DNA of 64,000 nucleotides from Aegilops tauschii subsp. strangulata. Its lineage: Eukaryota > Streptophyta > Magnoliopsida > Poales > Poaceae. The DNA lies in contig NC_053035.3 of assembly GCF_002575655.3 (NCBI RefSeq), positions 95,195,322-95,259,321 on the forward strand, read 5' to 3'. A model generated the notes under the pieces. The model was not told the origin of the DNA and searched no databases. It was given only the letters and a program-made list of their open reading frames with translations. Of this stretch, positions 21,808 through 32,551 are shown one piece after another; within the stretch, counting starts at the first letter, position 1, and every line of letters starts with the position of its first letter. The position numbers and the translations under genes were made by a program.

Positions 21808-24259
21808 ATGGATGAAGCAGTTGCTAACGAAATTTTTGCCTGCAAAGATAGATATGATGTTAAGAAGTTATTGGCTAAATGGAAGCAGCAATCTCTTAAT
21901 GCCAGAATGAAACCTGACCGTGCTTTTGCTACTTCACCTATCTGTGTTACTGATAAGGATTATGAATTCTTTGTTGATCCTGATATAATTACTCTGGTTG
22001 AATCTGATCCTTCTTATGGCTATGAATCTGAAACTGTTGTGGCACATCTTACTAAATTAAATGATATAGCCACCCTGTTCACTAATGATGAGAAATCTCG
22101 CTACCTATATATCCTTAAAATATTTCCGTTCTCATTAAAGGGTGATGCTAAGATATGGTTGAATTCTCTTGATCCTGGTTGTGTGCGTAGTCCCCAGGAT
22201 ATGATTTATTACTTCTCTGCTAAATATTTCCCTGCTCATAAGAAACAAGCTGCTTTAAGGGACATATATAATTTTGTGCAAATTGAAGAAGAGAGTCTCC
22301 CACAAGCTTGGGGGAGGCTTCTCCAATTACTTAATGCTTTGCCTGATCATCCTCTTAAGAAAAATGAAATACTTGATATCTTTTATAATGGACTAACCGA
22401 TGCTTCCAGAGATTACCTGGATAGTTGTGTTGGTTCTGCTTTCAGGGAAAGAACACCGGATGAAGCTGAAATTCTATTGAGTAATATGTTGACAAATGAA
22501 AATAATTGGACACTTCCTGAGCCAACTCCTGAGCCTATTCCTAAACCAACTCCGAAGAAAAGAGGTGTTCTATTTCTCAGTCCTGAAGATATGAAAGAGG
22601 CAAAGAAATCTATGAAATAAAAAGGTATTAAAGCTGAAGATGTTAAGAATTTACCTCCTATCGAAGAAATACATGGTCTTAATTTACCGCCTGTTGAAGA
22701 AATATGTGATCCTAATCCTCCACCTATCGAAGAAACTCATGGTCTTGATAACCCAACACAGGTAGTAAAGGTAAATTCTCTCTATAGATTTGATGAAGGT
22801 GATATTCCTCACTATAAGTCTGCTAGACAATGCTTAGAAGAGTTTGATAATTTTATTGTCAAACAAGAAAATTTCAATGCTTACTTTGGTAGACAATTGA
22901 AATACAATTCCGACACGCTTGAACACTTGGGCGATTATATGTCTAGAGTTAAAGGTGAGCTTAAACTCACTAGTAAACATGCTTCTATGGTAACTACTCA
23001 AGTAGAACAAGTACTTAAAGCTCAAAATGATTTGCTCAGTGAATTAAACAGTAAGAATAATAATTATGCTGTTAGAGTGGCTACTAGAACTGGTAACATG
23101 ATCAGGAACCTTTGTATCTTGAAGGCCACCCTAAGAGAATTGAGCAAGATTCTCAGAGAAAGAATTTAGATGCACCTAGCTCTTCTAAAAAGAAGAAAAG
23201 AAAAATGATAGGACTTTGCATGCTTCTAGTGAACCTATTCCTGAACCACCTGAGAATCCAAATGATATTTCTATTTCTGATGCTGAAACACAATCTGGTA
23301 ATGAACATGAACATCATGAAAATGTTAATGATGATGTTCATGATGATGCTCAACCTAGTAATGATAATGAGGTAGAGATTGAACCTGCTGTTGATCTCGA
23401 TAACCCACAATCAAAGAATCAACATTATGATAAGAGAGACTTTGTTGCTAGGAAACATGGTAAAGAAAGAGAACCATGGGCTCAGAAACCCATGCCTTTT
23501 CCTCCCAAACCATCCAAGAAAAAGGATGATGAGGATTTTGGGCGCTTTGCTGAAATGATTAGACCTATCTTCTTGCATAAGCGATTAACTGATATGCTCA
23601 AAATGAATCCTTATGCTAAGTATATGAAAGATATTGTTACAAATAAGAGAAAGATACCGGAAGCTGAAATTTCCACCATGCTTGCTAATTATACCTTTAA
23701 GGGTGGAATACCTAAGAAACTAGGAGATCCAGGAGTACCAACTATACCATGCTCCATTAAAAGAAACTATGTTAAAACTGCTTTATGTGATCTTGGAGCC
23801 GGTGTTAGTGTTATGCCTCTCTCTTTATATCGTAGACTTGATTTGAATAAGTTGACACCTACTGAAATATCTTTGCAAATGGCTGATAAATCAACTGCTA
23901 TACCTGTCGGTATTTGTGAGGATGTGCCTGTCGTGGTTGCAAACGTTACTATTTTAACGGACTTTGTTATTCTTGATATTCCCGAGGACGATAGTATGTC
24001 TATTATTCTTGGAAGACCTTTTTTGAATACTGCAGGGGCTGTTATTGATTGCAACAAAGGCAATGTCACTTTTCATGTTAATGGTAATGAGCATACGGTA
24101 CACTTTCCGAGGAAACAACCTCAAGTCCACAGTATCAATTCTATTGGAAAAATTCCATCGATTATTTTTGGAGGTTTTGAATTTCCTCTTCCTACTGTCA
24201 AGAAGAAATATGATATTCTTATTATTGGGGATGTGCATATCCCCGTTGAGGTAACATAG
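21808..24259 (+). pseudogene. Gag-protease polyprotein of gypsy-1 (broken)
   Basis: The capsid region (retrotransposon gag family) is seen at 22120-22420 with FSLKGDAKIWLNSL, YFSAKYFPAHKK and the QAWGRLLQLLNALP segment. A TAA at 22618-22620 replaces a GAA present in gypsy-2. The frame then continues to about 23105, where a single-base loss (ATGATC against ATGACTC in gypsy-2) shifts it. The last part, 23113-24259, is open and holds an aspartic protease: CDLGAGVSVMP, with the catalytic Asp, at about 23788, and ILGRPFLNTAG at about 24006. The stop TAG at 24257-24259 follows VEVT and is at the same place in gypsy-2. There is no zinc knuckle that I can see. Confidence 0.85.
22304..22316 (+). other. 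Polypurine-tract-like sequence inside gag
   Basis: AAGCTTGGGGGAG is identical to the first 13 bases of the 3' polypurine tract at 28165-28178. Here it encodes part of QAWGRLL, so protein constraint may explain it. Gypsy-2 has the same sequence at 60309-60321. Confidence 0.45.
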
Positions 24260-25043
24260 TGTTATTCGAAATTTCTCCGGTTCCATGTTATTCGGAATGA
24301 GTTTGTTAACAAGACTTGATCAACCTTGTTAGTGGATTCCTTTTGATGAGCATGAGATGGATGAAACTAGAAGGCACAACCTTCTGTACCCTCCTTTTAT
24401 TTTCTGTTATTTAGTTGAAATAAAGTAAAAATAGTATTTTTCTGTCTTTTTCTAATTTATCCGTGCAATATAAAAATACCCCGAAAATAAAAGTTCTCCA
24501 AATGCCCTAAAAATTGAATATGATTTTTTCTGGAATATTTGAGAATATCTGGCACTGAGAACACATCAGGGGGAGCAAGCACCTGGCCACGAGGGTCCAG
24601 GGCGCGCCCACCCCTACAGGGCGCGCCCCCTGCCTCGTGGGCCCATGGTGGTTCCCCTCCACTTATTCCTGCACCCACACACTTCTTCTTCCTCCCAAAA
24701 AAATCACCATCCAGCTCAAGCACGAGTTCTAGCTCATTTTGCTGCAATTTTCGATCTCCTTGCTCAAAGCACTTCTCACAAAACTGCTTGGGGAGATTGT
24801 TCCTTGGTATGTGACTCCTCCATTGGTCCAATTAGTTTTTGTTCTAGTGCTTTATTCATTGCAAATTTGTGCTGCCTAGGTGACCATGTTCTTGAGCTTG
24901 CATGTCAAATTTATATGGTTCCAAGTAGTTCTAATGCATGATATAGTCTCTAGGCACTTGTAGGAGTAGTTGCTATCAATTTTGTTGAGCTTGGTTCACT
25001 TTTATTTGAAGTTACTAAAAATTTCAGAATATTTCAGAAAATA
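24260..25043 (+). promoter_or_regulatory. LTR-like leader upstream of the second ORF of gypsy-1
   Basis: Between gag-protease and the second ORF lies a stretch that resembles the promoter side of the LTRs in this window. AAAAGTTCTC (24488), an ATCAGGGGG string (24566), CACGAGGGTCCAGGGCGCGCC and GGGCGCGCCCCCTGCCTCGT (24590-24640) follow in the order seen in the LTR at 28320-28450. No clear TATA box follows. A good splice donor (CCTTG|GTATGT, 24807) and acceptor (ATTTCAG at 25031-25037) precede the ATG at 25044, so a spliced short leader is possible. Gypsy-2 keeps all these features at 62268-63049. Confidence 0.45.
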
Positions 25044-26135
25044 ATGAAGAGATTTTTGAGGGGCTCATCGAGCCGAAGCTCGAAGGAAAAGCAAAGTGAA
25101 GAAGCACATAGGCCCAAATATAATCTGCCTCGCACCGCGGAGGTTCGGCCGTGTGAATGGCCTTTCGATGATTTCTTGAGAGAAGCCGGGATTTATGATG
25201 ATTTTTATGAATTGGCTGAGAATGCAGGCCTCACCGACTTCCTCCGCGACCAACGCGAACAGTATCTCTTACTCACCAATACTTTTGTGCAAAACTTCTA
25301 CTATTATCCTAAGGAAACACCTCCTTTAGTAGAGTTTCATTTATATGATGTGGCTAAGAAGATGCCACTAGATGAATTTTGCAAGATTTGCAAAATATCT
25401 TCCGAGGGTAGTTTAGAGGAACCTCATCGTAAAGATGTGGACGGGTTTATTGACACTATCACTGTAGGGGAAACTAGGAAGGTTTCCGATGCAAGAATCA
25501 CTAGCATACATTTCCCTGTTTTACGCTACTTTGCCATATTTGCTAGTCGTTGCTTAATTGGTCGCGGAAACTGTGGAAACCTTAGTGTTCCTGATATTAT
25601 CATTTTGTTCCATGGTTTATTCTGCGATAACACTGTTAGTATGGGCGGTATTATTGCCAAACGGTTAAGTCTGAACCGTACAAAGGGCCCCATCTTTGGA
25701 GGTATTTATGCTTCACGCCTTGCTGCACACTATAACATACCTATTAGGCACTATGAAAAAGAAGAAAAATTGTTGCCCACTGCTTATTTAGATTATAAGA
25801 GTATGGTAGCGCATGACTTTATTGTTAAGAATAGGGAAGGAGCGCTTAAATACAAATTGTTCTTTGATAAACATCACCCTGAGACTATTACCTTGCCTGC
25901 TCCCTCCTTGTTTAATTTATCTGAAGGTCCGTATCTCGTTCCGTTGGCGGCCATTCACGCCTACCAGAACCCTACACCAGCCACGGAGCCGGAACCACAA
26001 TTTGAACCTCCACGACAGTCTAATTACCAATGGGATCCGGAGATGATTTCCAACCAGTGGCAATCAGAGTCTTCTTCATCGCAGTACGACCCCGGCTACA
26101 ACTATGGATATCCGCCAGGCCATCCGTGGCAATAA
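25044..26135 (+). CDS. Second ORF of gypsy-1, Athila-ORF-like protein of unknown role
   Basis: A complete frame of 363 codons, starting at ATG 25044 (MKRFLRGSSSRSS, basic and Ser-rich). The central 250 residues are folded-looking and conserved in gypsy-2: AENAGLTDFLRDQREQYLL, ITSIHFPVLRYFAIFASRCL, NLSVPDIIILFHGLF, FGGIYASRLAAHYNIP. The tail (about 305-363) is rich in Pro, Gln, Ser and Tyr and looks disordered. The central motifs recall the plant family named after Athila ORF1, often annotated as retrotransposon protein, but I assign this tentatively. I see no signal peptide or membrane helix, so an envelope role is not supported. Its position, downstream of gag-protease where pol should be, and its own leader are unusual. 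Confidence 0.75.
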   Translation: MKRFLRGSSSRSSKEKQSEEAHRPKYNLPRTAEVRPCEWPFDDFLREAGIYDDFYELAENAGLTDFLRDQREQYLLLTNTFVQNFYYYPKETPPLVEFHLYDVAKKMPLDEFCKICKISSEGSLEEPHRKDVDGFIDTITVGETRKVSDARITSIHFPVLRYFAIFASRCLIGRGNCGNLSVPDIIILFHGLFCDNTVSMGGIIAKRLSLNRTKGPIFGGIYASRLAAHYNIPIRHYEKEEKLLPTAYLDYKSMVAHDFIVKNREGALKYKLFFDKHHPETITLPAPSLFNLSEGPYLVPLAAIHAYQNPTPATEPEPQFEPPRQSNYQWDPEMISNQWQSESSSSQYDPGYNYGYPPGHPWQ

Positions 26136-26156
26136 ACCAACTTAGGCCAAAAGCCT

Positions 26157-26170
26157 AAGCTTGGGGGAGT
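26157..26170 (+). other. Internal copy of the polypurine tract
   Basis: AAGCTTGGGGGAGT is identical over 14 bases to the 3' polypurine tract at 28165-28178. It lies 22 bases after the stop codon of the second ORF. It could prime extra plus-strand DNA synthesis, or mark an ancestral junction. Confidence 0.55.
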
Positions 26171-28164
26171 ACGTATTTCCCACCGACATTACATTTATGT
26201 TCACACACACTCATTGCTAGATGTCGGTGCTCATACTCTTTCACTGTAATATCCATGCTAGTTTATTTTCTTTTCTTGCTTTCTTCTTGTGTGTTTAATG
26301 AACCTTAAGAAAAACCAAAAAAATTAGTGTAGCTTTTAGTTAGTTTACTTTTCTTGCTATAGTAGTAGTAACTAAAAAGAAAACCCAAACAGATTTCCTC
26401 TTCTTCTTTTGCTTGTTGGGAGCTTTTCCGTGTAAATAGTTTTATTTATTTTCTTTTCTTTGGGGGTCGATAGGAGAAGATCATGATTAAATTGTTGAAG
26501 TGGCTCTTATATGCATTATTGTTGATTTAACCAAGAGTCCATATTGCCTTGTCTTCTCCTGTTTATTGAATGCTCGCAGATTCCAGCTTAGTCCAATGCA
26601 TGTGCACTCTTATTATTTTCACATCGTTCGGTCGTGCAAGTGAAAGGCAATTATGACGATATATGATGGACTGACTGAGATGAGAGAAGCTGGTATGAAC
26701 TCGACCTCTCTTGTTTTTGTAAATATGATTAGTTCATCGTTCCTGATTCAGCCTATTATGAATAAACATGTTTGCAATGACAATTAGAGATCATAGTTGC
26801 TTATGCCATGCTTGATTAGCTATGAGTTATAATGGTTTACCTTGCATGCCAACATGCTATTAAAATGGTTGTGATGTGGTATAGTGGGGTGGTATCCTCC
26901 TTTGAATGATTTAAGTGACTCGACTTGGCACATGTTCACACATGTAGTTGAAACAAAATCAGCATAGCCTTCACGATATTTATGTTCATGGTGGATTATA
27001 TCCTACTCATGTTTGTACTCAATGTCTATTAATTTTAATGCATGTTCATGACTGTTGTCGCTCTCTAGTTGGTCGCTTCCCAGTCTTTTGCTAGCCTTCA
27101 CCTATACTAAGCGGGAATACTGCTTGTGCATCCAATCCCTTAAACCCCAAAGTTATTCCATATGAGTCCACCATACCTTCCTATATGTGGTATCTACCTG
27201 CCGTTCCAAGTAAATTTGTATGTGCCAAACTCTAAACCTTCAAATGAAATTCTGTTTTGTATGCTCGAATAGCTCATGTATCAACTAGGGTTGTCCGTAT
27301 CTTCCATGTTAGGCGGGTTATTCTCAAGAGGAGTGGACTCCGCTCCTCACTCACGAGAAAATGGCTGGTCACCGGGATGCCCAGTCCCATGCTTTATGCA
27401 AACTAAATCAAAATAATTGCAAACAAAACTCCCCCTGGGACTGTTGCTAGTTGGAGGCACTCGTTGTTTCGAGCAAGCCATGGATTGATGCTTGTTGGTT
27501 GAGGGGGAGTATAAACTTTACCATTCTGTTTGGGAACCGCCTATAATGTGTGTAGCATGGAAGATATCGCCATCTCTTGGTTGTTATGTTGACAATGAAA
27601 GTATGCCGCTCAAAATATTACTTATCTCTATTTCAAAACCGAGCTCTGGCACCTCTACAAATCCCTGCTTCCCTCTGCGAAGGGCCTATCTATTTACTTT
27701 TATGTTGAGTCATCACCCTCTTATTAAAAGCACCAGCTGGAGAGCACAGCTGTCATTTGCATCCATTACTATTAATTTATATTGGGTATGACTATGATTG
27801 GATCTCTTTTACCATGAATTACAATGTCTAGTCAGTCCTTGATCTTTAAAGGTGCTCTGCATTTATGTTTTGCGGTTTCATAAAGGGCTAGCGAGATACC
27901 ATCTTATTATATCATATCATGATTGTTTTGAGAAAGTGTTGTCATCCGAGATTTATTATTATGGCTCGCTAGTTGATTATGCCATTTATATGAGTAAACA
28001 TGAGACCTAAAAGTTATTGTGAATGTGGTTAATCATACTCTTTGCTGAAAACTTGAATGTTGGCTTTACATATTTACAACAACAAGAGCAAACAGAGTTT
28101 CTAAAAGTTTTTCTTTATCACTTTCAGTTTATCAACTGAATTGCTTGAGGACAAGCAAAGGTTT
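26171..28164 (+). other. Non-coding 3' region of gypsy-1
   Basis: Two kilobases between the internal and the 3' polypurine tract contain only short stop-bounded frames. A GAGGGGGAGT purine run occurs near 27500. No motif or repeat is recognised. A non-coding 3' region of this size is typical of elements that lack pol. Confidence 0.5.
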
Positions 28165-28178
28165 AAGCTTGGGGGAGT
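28165..28178 (+). other. 3' polypurine tract of gypsy-1
   Basis: AAGCTTGGGGGAGT abuts the LTR start TGATACG at 28179, the required position for the plus-strand primer in reverse transcription. Confidence 0.9.
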
Positions 28179-29570
28179 TGATACGTCTCCGTCGTATCTA
28201 CTTTTCCAAACACTTTTGCCCTTGTTTTGGACTCTAACTTACATGATTTGAATGGAACTAACCCGGACTGACGCTGTTTTCAGTAGACTTTCCATGGTGT
28301 TATTTATGTGCAGAAACAAAAGTTCTCAGAATGACCTGAAACTCCACGGAACATCTATTTGGAAAATGTTAAAAATACTGGAAGAAAAATCCATGTCAGG
28401 GGGCCCACACCCTGTCCACGAGGGTGGGGGCGCGCCCCCTGCCTCATGGGCCCCCTGACGCTCCATCGACCTCAACTCCAACTCCATATATTCACTTTCG
28501 GGGAGAAAAAAATCAAAGAGAAGGATTCATCGCGTTTTACGATACGGAACCGCCGCCAATCCCTAAAACCTCTTGGGAGGGCTGATCTGGAGTCCGTTCG
28601 GGGCTCCCGAGAGGGGGATTCGTCGTCGTCGTCATCATCAACCATCCTCCATCACCAATTTCATGATGCTCACCGCCGTGCGTGAGTAATTCCATCGTAG
28701 GCTTGCTGGACGGTGATGGGTTGGATGAGATCTATCATGTAATCGAGTTAGTTTTGTTAGGGTTTGATCCCTAGTATCCACTATGTTCTGAGATTGATGT
28801 TGCTATGACTTTGCTATGCTTAATACTTGTCACTAGGGCCCGAGTGCCATGATTTCAGATCTGAACCTATTATGTTTTCATGAATATATGTGAGTTCTTG
28901 ATCCTATCTTGCAAGTCTATAGTCACCTACTATGTGTTATGATCCGGCAACCCCGAAGTGATAATAATCGGGACCACTCCCGGTGATGACCATAGTTTGA
29001 GGAGTTCATGTATTCACTGTGTGTTAATGCTTTGTTCTGGTACTCTATTAAAAGGAGGCCTTAATATCCCTTAGTTTCCATTAGGACCCCGCTGCCACGG
29101 GAGGGTAGGACAAAAGATGTCATGCAAGTTCTTTTCCATAAGCACGTATGACTATATTCGGAATACATGCCTACATTACATTGATGAATTGGAGCTAGTT
29201 CTGTGTCACCCTATGTCATGACTGTTACATGATGAACCGCATCCGGCATAATTCTCCATCACCGATCCAATGCCTACGAGCTTTTCACATATTGTTTTCC
29301 GCTTATTTACTTTCCCGCTGCTACTGTTACAATCACTACAAAACACCAAAAATATTACTTTCCCGCTGCTACTGTTACCACTACTATCATATTACTTTGC
29401 TACTAAATACTTTGCTGCAGATACGAAGTTATCCAGGTGTGGTTGAATTGACAACTCAACTGCTAATACTTGAGAATATTCTTTGGCTCCCCTTGTGTCG
29501 AATCAATAAATTTGGGTTGAATACTCTACCCTCAAAAACTGTTGCGATCCCCTATACTTGTGGGTTATCA
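28179..29570 (+). repeat. 3' LTR of gypsy-1 (complete)
   Basis: It runs from TGATACGTCTCCGTCGTATC to ACTTGTGGGTTATCA, 1392 bp. A GC-rich zone with GGGCGCGCCCCCTGCC (28429-28444) is followed by CATATATT at about 28485, a likely TATA element. The gypsy-2 5' LTR (49239 onward) is closely similar over its whole length. An open frame at 29229-29693 crosses the LTR end and is not coding. Confidence 0.95.
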
Positions 29571-31864
29571 TGGAGTTTGAATTTGAACCTAGTGTTCAAA
29601 CCAACTCCATTTATATCTTTGCTAGTTGCATTAGCTCAAATCACAGCATATTTCCATGTCATGATCATGCATCATATTGTTGCATTGCATTGATGGTGTT
29701 CCCTCTTGTTTGCCGGTGTTTGTTCCCTCTCAGTGGACGTAGTTCCGACGATGAGTTCGATGACACCGATGAAGAGCTATACTATCTTCAGGAGTGCCAG
29801 GCAAGCAAAACCCCCTTGTTCATTCCGATACAATCCCACTCTCTCGCTCCTGCTCTCTTTTATTACATTAGGACAACAACGATTCATCTGTTACATGCTG
29901 CGGTAGTTGAACCCCTTTTCCTCTGCATGACCTGTCATTGCCACAGTAAAATAGATGAAACCCACTAGCATGAGTAGGAGTTGTTTGAGCCCTGATGTGC
30001 CCACTCATTCATGCTTGTTTGTCATGCCTGCTACTGCTTAGGTTGAGTCAGGTCTGATTCATCGGGGATGAATTGGAATGGTGATGAACATGTCCTACTG
30101 TGTGTGAGCTAAGTGTGTGAACACGATTTGGTAAAGGTAGTGGTGAGAGGCCATGTAGGAGTACATGGTGGGTTGTCTCATTAAAACCGTCCTCAGGAAC
30201 TGAGTTCTGTGTTTGTGATCCATGAACAGCTACTACCACGCGTTGGGCCTGAAACCAATGGACCCTCTCGACTTATTAACCGCCCCTGTCCTTTGTCCGG
30301 GAGTTGCAAGTAGTTTCTGGTGTTTTTAGTATGCTGGAGGCCGTGCGCAGCGCTGACCCGAGGGGTGGGCTGTGATGCAGTAGGCACGTGGCACGGTGTA
30401 CTGGACGCCCGTTTGGTGCCTCGGGAACCCTGCACACATCGTTCGGGGCCGTATGTGGAAACCTCGGCCAGACTCCCTGCGGATGGAACGTGAATAGGCG
30501 ATAAACCTGGACTAGGGACTTGTGTGGTTAGTCAGGTCGTGGCCAACACCCTCGCCAGGCTTCCACTTGAAGGTTGCCGAGATACATGACATGTACATGG
30601 CGGTAAGTGGCGAGAGCGTGTGTGAAGAAGTACACCCCTGCAGGGTTATAAATGATCTATTCGAATAGCCGCGTCCGTGGTAAAGGACCTCTAGGTTGCC
30701 TGTACAGTTCATAGACAGGTGAAAGTGGATACTCTAAAATGCGCAAGATAAGTGTGAGTGTTGTGGATGGCGTTCTCGTAGGGAGACGGGAGCGGATCCA
30801 TAGTCGTGTATTGATATGGTGAATATGTGGACTCATGTGCGCCACCTCAAAAGAGTTACTTGCAGTCGTAGTTTAGGATAGCCACTGAGTCAAAGCTGGC
30901 TTGCTGCAGTTAAGCTCCACCACCCCCTTTGTTGATACTGATGCATATGTAGATAGTTCTGATGTAAGTCTTGCTGGGTACACTTGTACTCACGTTTGCT
31001 TAATTTATGTTTTTGCAGAGAGACTTCAGTCTCACTAGTAGTTCTGCGTGGACTTCGACGTTTAGCTTGTTACCTCAGCTACGATCTTGTGCCCTCGGCA
31101 GGGTCTTGTAGATAGTCAGGCTTCTCAGCCTTTTCATTTGTAGTTGCCTGTACTCAGACAAGTTAAGCTTCCGCTTGTGCTTGTTGCTTGTATGACTTGA
31201 ATGCTGGGTCATCAGACCCATGTTGGTAATATCTGGCTTTTCGGAGCCTAATGAATAAATACTTTGAGTTGTAGAGTTTTGTTGTGATGCCATGTTGTAT
31301 TTGCACATATCGGGCATATTGTGTGTATGATTTGAAATGCTTGGTATGTGTGTGATCCGACAACCTAGTTGTTTATCCTTGGTAGCCTCTCTTACCGGGA
31401 AATGTCTCCTAGTGCTTCCACTGAGCCATGGTAGCTTGCTACTGCTCCGGAACACTTAGGCTGGCCGGCATGTGTCCTTCTTCGTTCCTGTGTCTGTCCC
31501 TTCGGGGAAATGTCACGCGGTGTCTACCGGAGTCCTGTTAGCCTGCTACAGCCCAGATTCTCCGGAGTCCTGTTAGCCCAGCTGCTACAGCCTGGATTCA
31601 CTCGCTGATGACCGACACGTTCGTTGCTGGGTCATGGATGCCTGTCCCTGTAAGTTAGTGCCACTTTGGGTTTACGACTAGTCATGTCGGCCCGAGTTCT
31701 CTATCATATGGATGCTAGCGACACTATTATATACGTGAGCCAAAAGGCGCAAACGGTCCCGGGCTAGGTAAGGTGGCACCCGTGGGAATACCGTGCGTGA
31801 GGCCGCAAAGTGATATGATGTGTTACATGCTAGATCGATGTGACTTAGGATCGGGGTACTAACA
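29571..31864 (+). repeat. Right LTR of the large-LTR element, last 2294 bp
   Basis: It matches 13827-16120 along its whole length with scattered changes, and ends GGGGTACTAACA. The first 1816 bp of the LTR are missing because gypsy-1 adjoins at 29570. The equality of length (2294 bp in both) shows no large indel since insertion. Confidence 0.9.
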
Positions 31865-32551
31865 ACCCGGGCCCAAAGTGACAAGCATTAAGCATGGCAA
31901 AGTCATAGCAACATCAATCTCAGAACACAGTGGATACTAGGGATCGAGCCCTAACAAAACTCACTCGATTACATGATGAATCTCATCCAACTCCTCACTG
32001 ACCAGCGAGCCTACGAAGGAATTACTCACTCCCGATGGGGAGCATCATGGAATTGGCGATGGAGAAGGGTTGATGAGGACGAAGAACGAAGATCCCCCTC
32101 TCCGGAGCCCCAAACGGACTCCAGATCTGGCCTCCGATGAAGAATAGGAGGTGACGGCGGCTCCATCTCGTGGATCGTGATAATTCTTTCTCCCTGATTT
32201 TTTTCTGGAAAGATAGGATTTTATAGCATCGGTTTCAGGGTCCGCGGGGCCATCAGGTGGGGACAGCTCACCTGGGCACGCCTGGGGGGCAGGCGCGCCC
32301 TGGTGGGTTGTGCCCACCCAGGTGCCCCCCTCAGGTGGCTCTTGGCTCCAGAAATTCTCTTTATTGATATAAAAAATCCTCGCAAGGTTTCGTTCCATTC
32401 CGAGAACTTTTATTTCTGCACAAAAACAACACCATGGTAGTTCTGCTGAAAATAGCGTCAGTCCAGGGTTAGTTTCAATCAAATGATGCAAATTAGAGTC
32501 CAAAACAAGAGGAAAAGCGTTAGGAAAAGTACATACGTTGGAGACATATCA
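31865..32551 (-). repeat. Gypsy solo LTR, reversed, second part
   Basis: It continues from 12010 and ends with the reverse complement of TGATATGTCTCCAACGTATG at 32532-32551. The GC-rich zone (about 32240-32335) with GGCGCGCCC is shared with the other gypsy LTRs. CTTAG follows at 32552-32556. Confidence 0.9.

Larger units (their letters stand above)
21801..29570 (+). mobile_element. Non-autonomous Ty3-gypsy element, 5' truncated (gypsy-1)
   Basis: It begins inside gag at about 21801 and ends with a complete 3' LTR (28179-29570). Order: gag-protease (21808-24259), an LTR-like leader, a separate ORF (25044-26135), 2 kb of non-coding DNA, polypurine tract, LTR. Reverse transcriptase and integrase are absent, and the same arrangement is seen in gypsy-2 (49239-64000), so the absence is a family trait and not local damage. 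Its layout recalls Athila-lineage derivatives in Triticeae such as Sabrina or WHAM, but I do not assign a name. It lies in the right LTR of the large-LTR element; TGGAG at 29571-29575 would be the target duplication. Confidence 0.85.
12011..31864 (+). mobile_element. Degenerate Ty3-gypsy element with 4.1-kb LTRs, containing nested elements
   Basis: Left LTR 12011-16120 (TGTCACAGCC to CCTGACA), initiator-methionine tRNA primer site just after it, a decayed internal region to 19215, then two other elements, and the last 2294 bp of the right LTR (29571-31864). Flanking bases ACCCA (12006-12010) and ACCCG (31865-31869) are a 4-of-5 target duplication, and the solo LTR into which it inserted continues correctly on both sides. 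Part of the internal region and the first 1.8 kb of the right LTR are missing. LTR size recalls Sukkula-type elements of Triticeae, but pol traces are present, and I do not assign a name. Confidence 0.8.

Noticed and set aside
25044..26135. Envelope-like function for the second gypsy ORF
   Set aside because: Some Athila-lineage elements carry an envelope-like ORF, but I see no signal peptide, membrane anchor or furin-like site here.
29229..29968. Open frames across the gypsy-1 LTR end
   Set aside because: They join LTR sequence to the neighbouring large LTR, two unrelated non-coding parts.
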